This document shows positions 1 through 8,406 of a stretch of 64,000 bases of DNA, in pieces. The first letter of the stretch is position 1. Every line of letters begins with the position of its first letter. Location: NCBI GenBank assembly GCA_900539845.1, contig UQDP01000008.1, forward strand, positions 32,073 through 96,072. Direction: 5' to 3'. This DNA comes from an uncultured Oscillospiraceae bacterium (GTDB taxonomy: Bacteria; Bacillota; Clostridia; Oscillospirales; Acutalibacteraceae). Below the pieces are notes generated by a model that searched no databases, was not told where the DNA came from, and was given only the letters and a program-made list of their open reading frames with translations. The translations under genes were made by a program, and so were the position numbers.

Positions 1-2
1 CA

Positions 3-1514
3 AATCTTATCAGAAAAGAATTGTTTAATCATATGCAGTCACTGCCGTTGCGGTATTTTGACAGCAAGACCCATGGCGAGATCATGAGCCGCTTCACCAA
101 TGATGTTGACAATGTGCAGATGATGCTTGAGCAGTCTATGGTGCAGCTTGTTGCATCGGCCTTCACCTTTATAGGTATTGTTGCGATGATGCTGTATTTG
201 AGCCCTCTGCTTTTTGCAATTGCTCTGATCTTTCTTGTAATCATGATAGCAGCCGTAACAAAGATCGGTAAACAGTCCAGAAAGTATTTCCGCGAACAGC
301 AAAAAGAGCTTGGTATTATGAACGGAAATATTGAGGAGACGGTTGAGGGGCTTAAAGTGGTTAAGGTCTTCAATCATGAGGAAAAGATCGTTGATGAATT
401 TGAAGCGTGCAACAATAATTTCAGGAAGGCTGCTACGAATGCAAACTTTTATGCCGGTGTTATGGGACCGAGCTCAACAGGCATAAATAACGCAAGCTAC
501 GCAACCATCGCTCTTGCAGGCGGACTGATGACGCTTGTTTCGGGTTTTGATATAGGCACGTATTTCACATTTCTCAGTTATTCACGCCAGTTCACGCAGC
601 CGATCAATCAGATTGCAAACCAGATGAACACGATTTTCTCTGCGCTTGCGGGTGCCGAACGCGTATTCGAAATCATGGATATGCAGCCCGAAACGGACGA
701 GGGTACCGTGACAATTACGGAGAAAAACGAAAACGGCGAAAGAAAATGGTACTGGAACGATGCCGGAAAGCTTACCCCCGTTGAGGGAAACGTGGTGTTT
801 ACCGATGTGAATTTTTCGTATGTTCCGGAAAAACCTGTGCTTAAAAATATTTCTCTATACGCAAAACATGGGCAGAAGATTGCCTTCGTAGGTTCGACCG
901 GCGCCGGCAAAACGACTATAACCAATCTGATTAACAGATTCTATGATATTCAGGACGGAACGATAACTTATGACGGTATAGATATCAAACGCATCAAGAA
1001 GGATGATCTGAGAAGATCCCTTTCGATCGTGCTTCAGGATACGCATCTGTTTACGGGCACGGTTATGGATAATATCAGATACGGCAGGCTTGAAGCCACG
1101 GACGAAGAATGTATCGCCGCAGCGAAGCTTGCTTCGGCCCATTCCTTCATCAGGCGTCTGCCGGATGGCTATAACACAATGATCTCAGGCGACGGAGATA
1201 ATCTGTCTCAGGGTCAGCGGCAGCTCCTTGCCATTGCAAGGGCGGCTGTGGCAAGACCTGTAGTCCTCATTCTTGATGAGGCCACCTCTTCGGTTGATAC
1301 CAGAACGGAACTCCATATCGAACATGGCATGGACAGGCTTATGCAGGGAAGAACGGTGTTCGTTATAGCGCACAGACTTTCTACAGTAAGAAATTCAAAT
1401 GCCATTATGGTTCTTGAACACGGAAAAATAATAGAACGCGGCGATCATGAAGCCTTGCTTGAAAACAAAGGCAGATACTATGAGCTGTGCACAGGGAAAG
1501 CAAAGCTGAGCTGA
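3..1514 (+). CDS. ABC-type exporter, fused permease and ATPase (5' partial)
   Basis: The reading frame is open to the window edge, so the N-terminus lies upstream; the TTG at 21 is internal, within the common exporter phrase LFNHMQSLPLRYFD. The visible part is the end of a type I exporter half-transporter: a membrane domain (about residues 1-220), then a nucleotide-binding domain with Walker A GSTGAGKTT, signature LSQGQRQ, Walker B VVLILDEATSSVD and the switch histidine in IAHRLST. Such proteins export lipids, peptides or drugs using ATP, usually as a heterodimer with an adjacent half-transporter; the partner would be just upstream. Substrate cannot be told. The gene ends 128 bp before the next CDS, which has its own promoter. 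Confidence 0.93.
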   Translation, partial: NLIRKELFNHMQSLPLRYFDSKTHGEIMSRFTNDVDNVQMMLEQSMVQLVASAFTFIGIVAMMLYLSPLLFAIALIFLVIMIAAVTKIGKQSRKYFREQQKELGIMNGNIEETVEGLKVVKVFNHEEKIVDEFEACNNNFRKAATNANFYAGVMGPSSTGINNASYATIALAGGLMTLVSGFDIGTYFTFLSYSRQFTQPINQIANQMNTIFSALAGAERVFEIMDMQPETDEGTVTITEKNENGERKWYWNDAGKLTPVEGNVVFTDVNFSYVPEKPVLKNISLYAKHGQKIAFVGSTGAGKTTITNLINRFYDIQDGTITYDGIDIKRIKKDDLRRSLSIVLQDTHLFTGTVMDNIRYGRLEATDEECIAAAKLASAHSFIRRLPDGYNTMISGDGDNLSQGQRQLLAIARAAVARPVVLILDEATSSVDTRTELHIEHGMDRLMQGRTVFVIAHRLSTVRNSNAIMVLEHGKIIERGDHEALLENKGRYYELCTGKAKLS

Positions 1515-1558
1515 CAAGCGTATTATTTTAAAATATTTAACAATTTTTGATTAAGCTC

Positions 1559-1587
1559 TTTACAAATCAAGGATTAAATGATATAAT
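1559..1587 (+). promoter_or_regulatory. sigma-A-type promoter of the SPSTG-tail protein
   Basis: TTTACA (1559-1564), 17-bp spacer, TATAAT (1582-1587), 55 bp before the start codon, so the following gene need not depend on the ABC exporter transcript. Confidence 0.6.
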
Positions 1588-1642
1588 TCAACTGTATTAT
1601 TCATAAGCCAATGTTATATCTTAAAGTTTTTGAGGTGTTATT

Positions 1643-2206
1643 ATGAAGAAATTAGTGTCAGTAATCATTTCGATCATTGCGGCTGTTTCTGTTTGCATGG
1701 CGTTCGCTGTTCCGGCTTCCGCTGCTATCAATGTTTACAGTCCAGCCGGTGTTGCAATCATGCATTCGGCTAATGATCCTCTCGTAAACGGAGCTCCTTC
1801 AACACAGGTCAGCGGTGCGCAGCAGAGCGCAGGCTCTAATGTGCTTGTATTCACATATTCAGGCAGCGGCGATCTTACCGGCTGGAATCTCATAGACAGC
1901 ACAGGCAAGGAAATCGACTTCAAGCTTGTCAGTGATGCATGCAGAATCGTAAGCCAGGAAGGCAATACGCTTATTATTGAAGTGCTTGACTGGGACGCTT
2001 TTGAATCTCCCGACGGCTATACGGTAAACGCTGTTGTAAAAACAGACGGCACAACGGCACCCGGCGGTGAAACAACAACTGTTAACAAAGATGATTCTTC
2101 CACTTCGCCGAGCACGGGCGTAGTTTCAGTTGCGTTCGCTGCAATCGGAGCAGCAGGTGCAGGTGCTGCAATTCTTGCTCTTTCTAAAAAGAAGGACGCT
2201 GAATAA
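1643..2206 (+). CDS. secreted protein with SPSTG-type C-terminal sorting-like tail
   Basis: A 187-residue protein with a clear signal peptide (basic MKK, hydrophobic core, ASA-A cleavage near residue 28). The middle shows no family I recognise. The C-terminus has the layout of a sortase substrate: a low-complexity Thr/Ser linker, SPSTG at 155-159, a hydrophobic helix rich in Ala/Gly and a short basic end (SKKKDAE). The motif is not LPXTG, but PxTG variants occur in Clostridia. The next gene encodes a class B sortase, which makes this its likely substrate; that link is inference. RBS GAGGTG precedes the ATG. A terminator follows, so the sortase may be transcribed partly by readthrough. Confidence 0.75.
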   Translation: MKKLVSVIISIIAAVSVCMAFAVPASAAINVYSPAGVAIMHSANDPLVNGAPSTQVSGAQQSAGSNVLVFTYSGSGDLTGWNLIDSTGKEIDFKLVSDACRIVSQEGNTLIIEVLDWDAFESPDGYTVNAVVKTDGTTAPGGETTTVNKDDSSTSPSTGVVSVAFAAIGAAGAGAAILALSKKKDAE

Positions 2207-2225
2207 TTCCAAAATATATTGTTAA

Positions 2226-2260
2226 GAAAACCTGTTCCATTTTGGTAACAGGTTTTTTTA
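2226..2260 (+). terminator. intrinsic terminator after the SPSTG-tail protein
   Basis: Stem AAACCTGTT (2228-2236) with AACAGGTTT (2247-2255), loop CCATTTTGGT, followed by a run of T. Confidence 0.8.
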
Positions 2261-2303
2261 TTAATACAGGGTTCATTAAATTTTTTGTATTGCGGTGTTT
2301 TTA

Positions 2304-3092
2304 ATGAATGAAACGAATGATTTGAAAAAAAGAAAAGAAAAAAAAAGGGTTGTTTTGCTCGTTATTGCGATAGTTGTTTTTATATGCGCCTGTGTTTATA
2401 TAGGCTTTTATATCTACAACTTAAATATGGCGGAAAAAGAATCTGATTTTACCACAACGCCGCAGACCACCGGCGCACAGGCGGAAGATCTTGCGGATAA
2501 TCCCGTTGATTTTGATTCATTACAGGATCAAAATGAAGAGATTTATGCTTGGATCAAAATAGAGGATACCGATGTGGACTATCCTATTGTTCAAAGCGCA
2601 AATGATGATGATTTTTATCTTCGGCACAGCGCATATGACAAGTCTTGGTTAGCGAGCGGAGCTATTTATACCCAAGGCATGAACAGCAAAGATTTTTCGG
2701 ATCCGATAACCGTAATATACGGCCACAACGGATACAGGGAAACGATGTTCACCACGCTTCATCGTTTTGAAGATCCGGATTTCTTTAATTCACATGAATA
2801 TTTTTATATTTATTTGCCGGGACGAAAACTGACTTATCAGGTGGTGTCTGCTTTTAAATATGATGACCGCCATATAATGAATTCATTTAATTTTGCCGTT
2901 CCTGAAGATCTGGCGTCATTTCAGGATACAATACTGAATCCAAATTCGGCTCTTAAAAATGTAAGAACAGAGTTGGATACTCAAATCAATGAAAACAGCA
3001 AGATAGTGGTGCTTTCAACCTGTATCACAAATCAGAAAAGCAATCGTTATCTTGTTTGCGGAGTGTTAGTAAAAGATGAGAAAACCAATTGA
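2304..3092 (+). CDS. class B sortase
   Basis: A 262-residue membrane-anchored transpeptidase. A basic N-terminus (KKRKEKKR) and one transmembrane helix (about residues 15-37) are followed by an extracellular domain with the catalytic triad: His141 in YGHNG, Cys240 in VLSTC and Arg248 in SNRYLVCG. The LSTC form and the EEIYAWIKI entry to the domain are typical of class B sortases, which cut a sorting motif and attach the protein to the wall or to pilin. The chosen ATG at 2304 has a weak RBS; an in-frame GTG at 2295 is the alternative. It overlaps the next gene by 17 bp, indicating coupling with an LCP enzyme, and sits directly after a candidate substrate. Confidence 0.9.
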   Translation: MNETNDLKKRKEKKRVVLLVIAIVVFICACVYIGFYIYNLNMAEKESDFTTTPQTTGAQAEDLADNPVDFDSLQDQNEEIYAWIKIEDTDVDYPIVQSANDDDFYLRHSAYDKSWLASGAIYTQGMNSKDFSDPITVIYGHNGYRETMFTTLHRFEDPDFFNSHEYFYIYLPGRKLTYQVVSAFKYDDRHIMNSFNFAVPEDLASFQDTILNPNSALKNVRTELDTQINENSKIVVLSTCITNQKSNRYLVCGVLVKDEKTN

Positions 3093-4347
3093 TCCTAATC
3101 TTAACGGCGGCGAGGATTTCCTTTTTGCCGATAATCAAATAAAAATAAACGAGCAGTCTGTAAATGAAGAAAGCGGCACGGATAAACCTGCTTTTTCCGT
3201 GAATGAAAAACAGGTTTCGGAATCGCAGCTTTTTGAGCATCATCACCATCACCACAGCTCGCATCATTCCGAAAGCAGCCACAGTCATCACGGTTCATCC
3301 CATAGGCACCATAGGTCTCACAGACACAGGAAAAAGAAAAATCTGCCGCTTATAGTCAGAATCCTGATCATAATCATCGCAATCATTTTTGCGGCTGTTG
3401 CAATCATCGGCGGAACATACATTTACCTGAGAGAAACAGGCCATAACTCACTTGTATCCGTACCTGCAAATCCCAAATATGAGGAAACGATTGAATATAA
3501 CGGTCATACATATGTTTACGACAGCAATAAAGTCGCGTTTGCGTTTATAGGTGTGGACAAAGAAAGCATAGCGGCTGACGAGGACGCACTGATCGGTAAT
3601 TCAGGGCAGGCGGATACGGATATAGTCGGCGTGATAGACACGAATACCGGCGAGGTGAGCATCATTACTATCCCCAGAGATACTATGGTGGATATTGATC
3701 TGTATTCTGTTTCAGGTCAGTTTGTCAGAACCCAGAATATGCAGCTTTGTCTAGCTTATGCATATGGCGACGGGGGCGAGTCCTCCTGCAAAAATGTTAC
3801 TGCGGCAATAAGCAGAATTCTCGGAAATGTGCCGGTCGAAAAGTATTTTGCGCTTGATCTGGGCGGAATCGCTCCGCTGAATGATGCCGTCGGCGGCGTC
3901 ACGGTTACTTCACTTTATGATTTCCCGAGCGAGGGTGTGTATAAGGGTGATACTGTTACTATAAAAGGCGACTTTGCTGAAACGTATGTAAGGCAGAGAA
4001 ATATGGACAGTATTGACGCGTCCCTTAACCGAACAGAACGGCAGACGCAGTATATCAAGGCGTATGCGGAACAGTTGAGAATGGCGGTCATGGATGATTT
4101 TTCCGTTATATCTCATCTCTATAATACGGCGATGGAATACAGCCAGACCAACATTTCGCTCAACGATGTAACATATCTTGCGTCGGTCGTGCTCTCGCAC
4201 GGTATATCGGATTATACGCAGTATACACTTGAGGGAGAAATGCGCGCGTCTGAATCTGCAACCGAAGATGTGTTCGCCGAATACTATCTTGATGAAGATT
4301 CGGTGATGGAAGTGGTAGTAAACTGCTTTTATGAGCAGGTGAATTAA
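3076..4347 (+). CDS. LytR-CpsA-Psr (LCP) family protein with His-rich tract
   Basis: A 423-residue protein. LCP enzymes transfer undecaprenyl-linked glycopolymers such as teichoic acids to peptidoglycan outside the membrane. The domain is recognised by FAFIGVDKE, the TDIVGVID segment, ITIPRDTMVDI and the YVRQRNMDS region with basic residues that bind pyrophosphate. Ahead of the single transmembrane helix (about 91-117) the cytoplasmic N-terminus has an unusual tract at residues 55-84 with 16 histidines, including six in a row, then Arg/His/Lys repeats. This may bind metal or be a disordered linker. The start overlaps the sortase by 17 bp. Next comes transketolase, only 17 bp away, with its own strong RBS. 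Confidence 0.9.
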   Translation: MRKPIDPNLNGGEDFLFADNQIKINEQSVNEESGTDKPAFSVNEKQVSESQLFEHHHHHHSSHHSESSHSHHGSSHRHHRSHRHRKKKNLPLIVRILIIIIAIIFAAVAIIGGTYIYLRETGHNSLVSVPANPKYEETIEYNGHTYVYDSNKVAFAFIGVDKESIAADEDALIGNSGQADTDIVGVIDTNTGEVSIITIPRDTMVDIDLYSVSGQFVRTQNMQLCLAYAYGDGGESSCKNVTAAISRILGNVPVEKYFALDLGGIAPLNDAVGGVTVTSLYDFPSEGVYKGDTVTIKGDFAETYVRQRNMDSIDASLNRTERQTQYIKAYAEQLRMAVMDDFSVISHLYNTAMEYSQTNISLNDVTYLASVVLSHGISDYTQYTLEGEMRASESATEDVFAEYYLDEDSVMEVVVNCFYEQVN

Positions 4348-4364
4348 TATTAAAGGAGAACACC

Positions 4365-5204
4365 ATGAACAAAGAGTTAAAACGCGAGCTTGAAATATAT
4401 GCCGCGCAGATAAGACGCGGTATTATCGAAGGCACATATAACGCCAAAGCCGGTCATCCGGGTGGAAGCCTTTCAGCGGCAGACGTAATTGCTTATCTGT
4501 ATGGAAGCCAGATGAAATATAATGTTAAGGATCCCAAAGACCCCAACAGAGACAGATTCGTTCTTTCAAAAGGTCATGCTGCTCCGGCGCTTTACAGCGC
4601 GCTGGCTTATAAGGGCTTTTTCCCCGTTGAGGATCTGAAAACGCTGAGACATATTGATTCTTATCTTCAGGGGCATCCCAATATGAATACCGTTCCGGGT
4701 ATCGATATGAGCACAGGCTCGCTGGGTCAGGGCATAAGCGCTGCCTGCGGAATGGCAAAAGGCGCAAAAATGCTTGGAAAAGATATTAAAGTCTACACAC
4801 TTCTCGGAGACGGTGAAATTGAAGAGGGTCAGGTGTGGGAAGCTATGATGTTTGCCGCTCAGTATCACCTTGACAATTTGTGTGTTATGATTGATGTCAA
4901 CGGGCTTCAGATCGACGGCGCCTGCGAGGATGTTATGAGCGCTGAGCCGATAGACGAAAAGGTTCGTGCGTTCGGTTTTGACTGTATTGTGATTAACGGA
5001 AATGATTTTGACGATCTTGAAAAAGCTTTCTGCGAATTTGAGAAAAGCGATAAGCCTTTTGCGATCGTTATGAAAACCGTTAAAGGGCTTGGTGTTTCTT
5101 ATATGGAAAATGCTGTTGACTGGCACGGAAAAGCTCCGAATCAGCAGGAGTACGAGATAGCAGTAAAAGAGCTGGATAAAAAGCTTGCGGAATTGGAGGC
5201 GTAA
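4365..5204 (+). CDS. transketolase, N-terminal subunit
   Basis: A 279-residue thiamine-diphosphate-binding half of a split transketolase (pentose phosphate pathway; exchanges two-carbon units between sugar phosphates). Diagnostic segments are KAGHPGGSLSAADV, the HPNMNTVPGIDMSTGSLGQG stretch and the ThDP/metal motif GDGEIEEGQVWEA. The usual single-chain enzyme is about 660 residues; here the pyrimidine-binding half is a separate gene starting 2 bp later, an arrangement common in Clostridia. RBS AAAGGAG precedes the ATG. In anaerobes lacking the oxidative branch this supplies pentoses and erythrose 4-phosphate, the latter a substrate of the DAHP synthase at 34.7 kb. Confidence 0.95.
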   Translation: MNKELKRELEIYAAQIRRGIIEGTYNAKAGHPGGSLSAADVIAYLYGSQMKYNVKDPKDPNRDRFVLSKGHAAPALYSALAYKGFFPVEDLKTLRHIDSYLQGHPNMNTVPGIDMSTGSLGQGISAACGMAKGAKMLGKDIKVYTLLGDGEIEEGQVWEAMMFAAQYHLDNLCVMIDVNGLQIDGACEDVMSAEPIDEKVRAFGFDCIVINGNDFDDLEKAFCEFEKSDKPFAIVMKTVKGLGVSYMENAVDWHGKAPNQQEYEIAVKELDKKLAELEA

Positions 5205-5206
5205 TT

Positions 5207-6148
5207 ATGGCAGATGTAAAGTGTATAGCAACCCGAGAGAGCTACGGCAGCGCGCTCAAAGAGCTTGCCGAAAACGGCGCTGATAATATTGTTGTGCTTG
5301 ATGCGGATCTTTCCGCCGCTACAAAAACCGCCATATTCAAAAAGGCTTTTCCCGAGCGCCATATAAACTGCGGTATTGCCGAGTCAAACATGATGTGTGT
5401 TGCCGCAGGTCTCAGCACAATGGGGTTTGTGCCTTTTGCGTCCAGCTTTGCGATGTTCGCGGCAGGCAGAGCCTTTGAGCAGATCAGAAATTCGATCGGT
5501 TATCCGCATTTGAATGTTAAAATAGGCGCCACCCACGCAGGTATCTCGGTGGGCGAGGACGGCGCTTCGCATCAGTGCTGTGAGGATTTTGCTCTTATGC
5601 GTTCCATTCCCGGTATGGTCGTTATCTGCCCGGCGGATGATGTTGAGGCAAGGCAGGCTGTTAAAGCCGCATATAAATATGACGGTCCTGTTTATCTTAG
5701 ATTCGGAAGGCTTGCCGTTCCTGTTTTCCACAGCGAGGATTATAAATTTGAGATCGGAAAAGGTGAGCTGGTCAAAGAGGGCAGCGATGTAACTATAATT
5801 GCCAACGGTCTGATGGTTGCCGAAGCGATTGAGGCAGGTAAGCAGCTTGAGAAAGACGGCATAAACGCGGAGATCATAAATATCGCAACGATCAAGCCGC
5901 TTGATAAAGAGCTGGTTGCCGCTTCCGCAAGAAAAACGGGCAAGGTTATAACCGTTGAAGAGCATAATATTGTGGGAGGGCTTGGAGAGGCTGTCTGTTC
6001 CGCTCTGAGCGAGGAATATCCTGTTCCCGTAAAAAGAATAGGCATCAACGATGAATTCGGCCACAGCGGTCCTGCAAAAGATCTTCTGAAACAGTTTGGC
6101 TTGAGTGCCGAGAATATCGTTAAGGTTGCAAAAGAGTTTTTAAAATAA
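5207..6148 (+). CDS. transketolase, C-terminal subunit
   Basis: A 313-residue second half of the split transketolase. It carries the pyrimidine-binding domain (catalytic-type Glu in HINCGIAESNMMCVAAGLS) and the C-terminal domain (VITVEEHNIVGGLGEAV). The family also includes DXP-synthase and pyruvate-dehydrogenase beta relatives, but the tight pairing with the N-terminal subunit (2-bp gap, RBS GGAGG inside the upstream gene) makes transketolase the clear call. A terminator follows at 6162. Confidence 0.95.
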   Translation: MADVKCIATRESYGSALKELAENGADNIVVLDADLSAATKTAIFKKAFPERHINCGIAESNMMCVAAGLSTMGFVPFASSFAMFAAGRAFEQIRNSIGYPHLNVKIGATHAGISVGEDGASHQCCEDFALMRSIPGMVVICPADDVEARQAVKAAYKYDGPVYLRFGRLAVPVFHSEDYKFEIGKGELVKEGSDVTIIANGLMVAEAIEAGKQLEKDGINAEIINIATIKPLDKELVAASARKTGKVITVEEHNIVGGLGEAVCSALSEEYPVPVKRIGINDEFGHSGPAKDLLKQFGLSAENIVKVAKEFLK

Positions 6149-6161
6149 CTATTTTATAAAT

Positions 6162-6189
6162 GTCCGCTCGTTTCGAGCGGCATTTTTAT
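6162..6189 (+). terminator. intrinsic terminator after transketolase
   Basis: Perfect stem CCGCTCG (6164-6170) with CGAGCGG (6174-6180), 3-nt loop, then CATTTTTAT. Confidence 0.85.
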
Positions 6190-6304
6190 GAATACTGATA
6201 GTATTCTTTCTTGCATTTCAACTTGATTTAACAAAGCGAACAGAAATTTGACATACGCATAAAAATATTGCTTATTTTTGACAGATTATAAATCGTTTCT
6301 TTAT

Positions 6305-6328
6305 ATGGATATTTCAAAATATATCCAT
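6305..6328. promoter_or_regulatory. inverted repeat in the leader of the GtrA operon
   Basis: ATGGATAT (6305-6312) and ATATCCAT (6321-6328) form a perfect inverted repeat just upstream of the RBS (CAGGAG, 6336-6341) of the first gene. A possible promoter, TTGACA-N17-TTATAT, lies just before it. It could be an operator or a translational hairpin; nothing distinguishes the two. Confidence 0.35.
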
Positions 6329-6350
6329 AATGGATCAGGAGATGATTTAT

Positions 6351-6554
6351 ATGAAAAGGACATTGAGCAATATTTTGATTTGTTTGATTTCTTTGCTGAG
6401 CATAGCAGGCGGCGCAATGCTTTTTGCGAGCCGTATGCCGGAGAATATGATCTGGGATACGGCAGGCACAGTGCTGGTGTTGACAGGCGCTGCGGCAATG
6501 GCTTCAAAAATAATCAGTGTTGTAAATGAAAGAAAGGGTAAAAAAACAGTATGA
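6351..6554 (+). CDS. small two-helix membrane protein
   Basis: A 67-residue protein with two hydrophobic segments (about residues 5-25 and 34-52) joined by a short polar turn, ending in a basic tail (NERKGKKTV). The ATG at 6351 is chosen over 6330 because CAGGAG at 6336-6341 sits 9 bp before it. It overlaps the following GtrA-like gene by 4 bp (ATGA), so it is probably the first gene of that operon. Function is unknown; I recognise no family. Confidence 0.6.
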   Translation: MKRTLSNILICLISLLSIAGGAMLFASRMPENMIWDTAGTVLVLTGAAAMASKIISVVNERKGKKTV

Positions 6555-7075
6555 AACAAAAAATAAAAGCGTTTACTGATAAACACGCGGAGATCTGGAA
6601 ATTTATAAAATTCACGTTTACGGGCGCAAGCACATCGGTGCTGGAGCTTGCGGTTTTCATGTTTCTTCAGTATGTAGTGTTCAGATCCCTGAATGAAGTG
6701 CCTGTAACAGATAATCCCGTGTTGGCGTTTTTGGGAATAGAGTATCAGGGTTATCTGTGGTCATACGCCATTTCGGCAACGATCGGATACGCGGCAGCTT
6801 ATGTTATGAACAGAAAGCTGACCTTTCAGGCGGACGCGAATCCCGTGCTTTCAACAGTGATTTACGCGGTGATGGTCGTTTGCACGATCGCTTTCAATAC
6901 ATGGTTCGGGGCATTCCTCGGCACACTTGTTACAAACAGCGGATATAATAATGTATTTGTTGAAATGCTTACCAAAATCGTGGTTATGACTGTTCCCACC
7001 CTGTGGACCTATCCTTTAAACAGATTCGTGATTCACAGAAAGAAAAAACAGAAAAATGAAGTTAAAATGGCTTAA
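6551..7075 (+). CDS. GtrA-like membrane protein (copy 1)
   Basis: A 174-residue protein with four predicted transmembrane helices. The pattern resembles the GtrA family: a start like WKFIKFTFTGASTSVLEL, AAYVMNRKLTF after helix 2 and a basic cytoplasmic tail. GtrA proteins are thought to move lipid-linked sugars across the membrane for O-antigen or wall glycosylation. The next gene is a clear paralogue that begins inside this one, so a tandem duplication is likely. No glycosyltransferase is adjacent, so the sugar substrate is unknown. Confidence 0.75.
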   Translation: MKQKIKAFTDKHAEIWKFIKFTFTGASTSVLELAVFMFLQYVVFRSLNEVPVTDNPVLAFLGIEYQGYLWSYAISATIGYAAAYVMNRKLTFQADANPVLSTVIYAVMVVCTIAFNTWFGAFLGTLVTNSGYNNVFVEMLTKIVVMTVPTLWTYPLNRFVIHRKKKQKNEVKMA

Positions 7076-7592
7076 AACCTTTGCAGGCAAACATGCCGAA
7101 CTCTGGAAATTTATAAAGTTCAATATCACCGTTATCATCACCTCAGCACTGGATATCTGCGTTTATATGGTGCTGTTGTATTATGTGTTTGCGCCGCTGA
7201 ATACGCAGCCGCTGCCGGAAAGCGAGCTGCTGTCTTTTTTAGGCATTCGATATAAGGGCTATCTGTTTTCCTATCTTATATCAACAACTGCAGGATATGT
7301 TGCAGCTTATATCATGAACAGAAAGCTCACTTTTCATTCGGATGTCAATCCGGTATACAGTTCCGTGCTGTATTTTTTGCTTGCGCTTGTCAACATTCTG
7401 GTCAGTTCATGGCTGGGCAGCATAGCGGGCACTTTTATGACGAAATATTCGCTTTCAAATCCGATAACGGAAATACTTTCAAAATTTATCATAATCAATA
7501 TCCCCACGATATGGACATATCCTCTTGAAAGGTATATCATTCAAATCAAGCGGGGAAAACGCAGGAGAATTTCAAATGATAATAGCAACTGA
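7056..7592 (+). CDS. GtrA-like membrane protein (copy 2)
   Basis: A 178-residue paralogue of the preceding protein: both begin with K-HAE-WKFIKF, share FLGI-Y-GYL, contain AAYIMNRKLTF and end with PTIWTYPLERYII-type sequence and a basic tail. Four transmembrane helices are predicted. The start at 7056 lies 20 bp inside copy 1 with no strong RBS, so translation is likely coupled. The two copies may form a heterodimer, or one may have changed specificity; neither can be decided here. Confidence 0.75.
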   Translation: MKLKWLKTFAGKHAELWKFIKFNITVIITSALDICVYMVLLYYVFAPLNTQPLPESELLSFLGIRYKGYLFSYLISTTAGYVAAYIMNRKLTFHSDVNPVYSSVLYFLLALVNILVSSWLGSIAGTFMTKYSLSNPITEILSKFIIINIPTIWTYPLERYIIQIKRGKRRRISNDNSN

Positions 7593-8406
7593 CCTGGACG
7601 GAACGCTGCTCTCGAGTGACACAACTGTGAGCAGGGAAAATCTGGAGGCTCTGAAAAGGCTTTATCAAAACGGAGTGCGCACCGTGATAGCTACGGGGCG
7701 TACTTTTTATGAGATACCGCCGGAGCTTACGGAATGTGAATACATAGATTATTTTATTTATTCTAACGGAGCGGCGATCTATAAAAGGGGCGAAGGCGTG
7801 ATCTTTTCCTCGCTTCTTTCGCATGAATGCACAGCGGGTGTTTATAAGCTCCTGAATACGGCAGAAACTTTTATCGAGTTCTATACAAGCGGGATTCCTG
7901 TTGTTGACAAAGATAAGTTTCATGAAAACGGCTTTGCATACTACCGTATAGACCCCGAATTTCTTCCCGAAATGCGAAGAAGCCGCAGGGGTGTTGAAAA
8001 CTTTGCTTCCCTGATTGAAGATAAGGCATTTCAGGTGGAAATGTTTGATGTGTTTTTCAGAAACATGCAAGAAAGAACGGAATGTTTTAAGCGTATAAAA
8101 ACACTTTTCCCGGAGCTTGAAATAACCACTTCCATGACGAATAATCTTGAAATCATGAACAAGGGCATTCATAAAGGCTCAGGTCTTGAGAAGCTTTGTG
8201 AGGCAGAGGGTTTTGCGCTCAGTGATATTGTGGCACTTGGGGACAGCAGAAACGATCTGAGCCTTTTTAAGGCGGCAGGTCGCAGCTTTGCCGTTTCAAA
8301 CGCCTGTGAGGAACTCAAAAGAATCAGCAACGGCATTATATGCTCAAATGACGAGCATGTGATGTGCTATATGGAAAAATTTGTTGAAGAGAGTGTTTTG
8401 GCATGA
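7576..8406 (+). CDS. HAD-superfamily phosphatase, Cof type
   Basis: A 276-residue Cof/YbhA-type sugar-phosphate phosphatase. Motif I is ATDLDGTLLSSD with the nucleophile Asp near residue 6; motif II is VIATGRTF; the late motifs are KGSGLEKLC and ALGDSRNDLSLF, with aspartates binding magnesium. A start at 7576 is preferred because CAGGAG lies about 9 bp upstream and because Cof proteins begin right at motif I. It overlaps copy 2 of GtrA by 17 bp and the next gene by ATGA. Confidence 0.9.
   Translation: MIIATDLDGTLLSSDTTVSRENLEALKRLYQNGVRTVIATGRTFYEIPPELTECEYIDYFIYSNGAAIYKRGEGVIFSSLLSHECTAGVYKLLNTAETFIEFYTSGIPVVDKDKFHENGFAYYRIDPEFLPEMRRSRRGVENFASLIEDKAFQVEMFDVFFRNMQERTECFKRIKTLFPELEITTSMTNNLEIMNKGIHKGSGLEKLCEAEGFALSDIVALGDSRNDLSLFKAAGRSFAVSNACEELKRISNGIICSNDEHVMCYMEKFVEESVLA

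Noticed and set aside
4566..5126. Long ORF on the minus strand within transketolase
   Set aside because: Shadow frame of a well-supported gene; no RBS and no recognisable domain.
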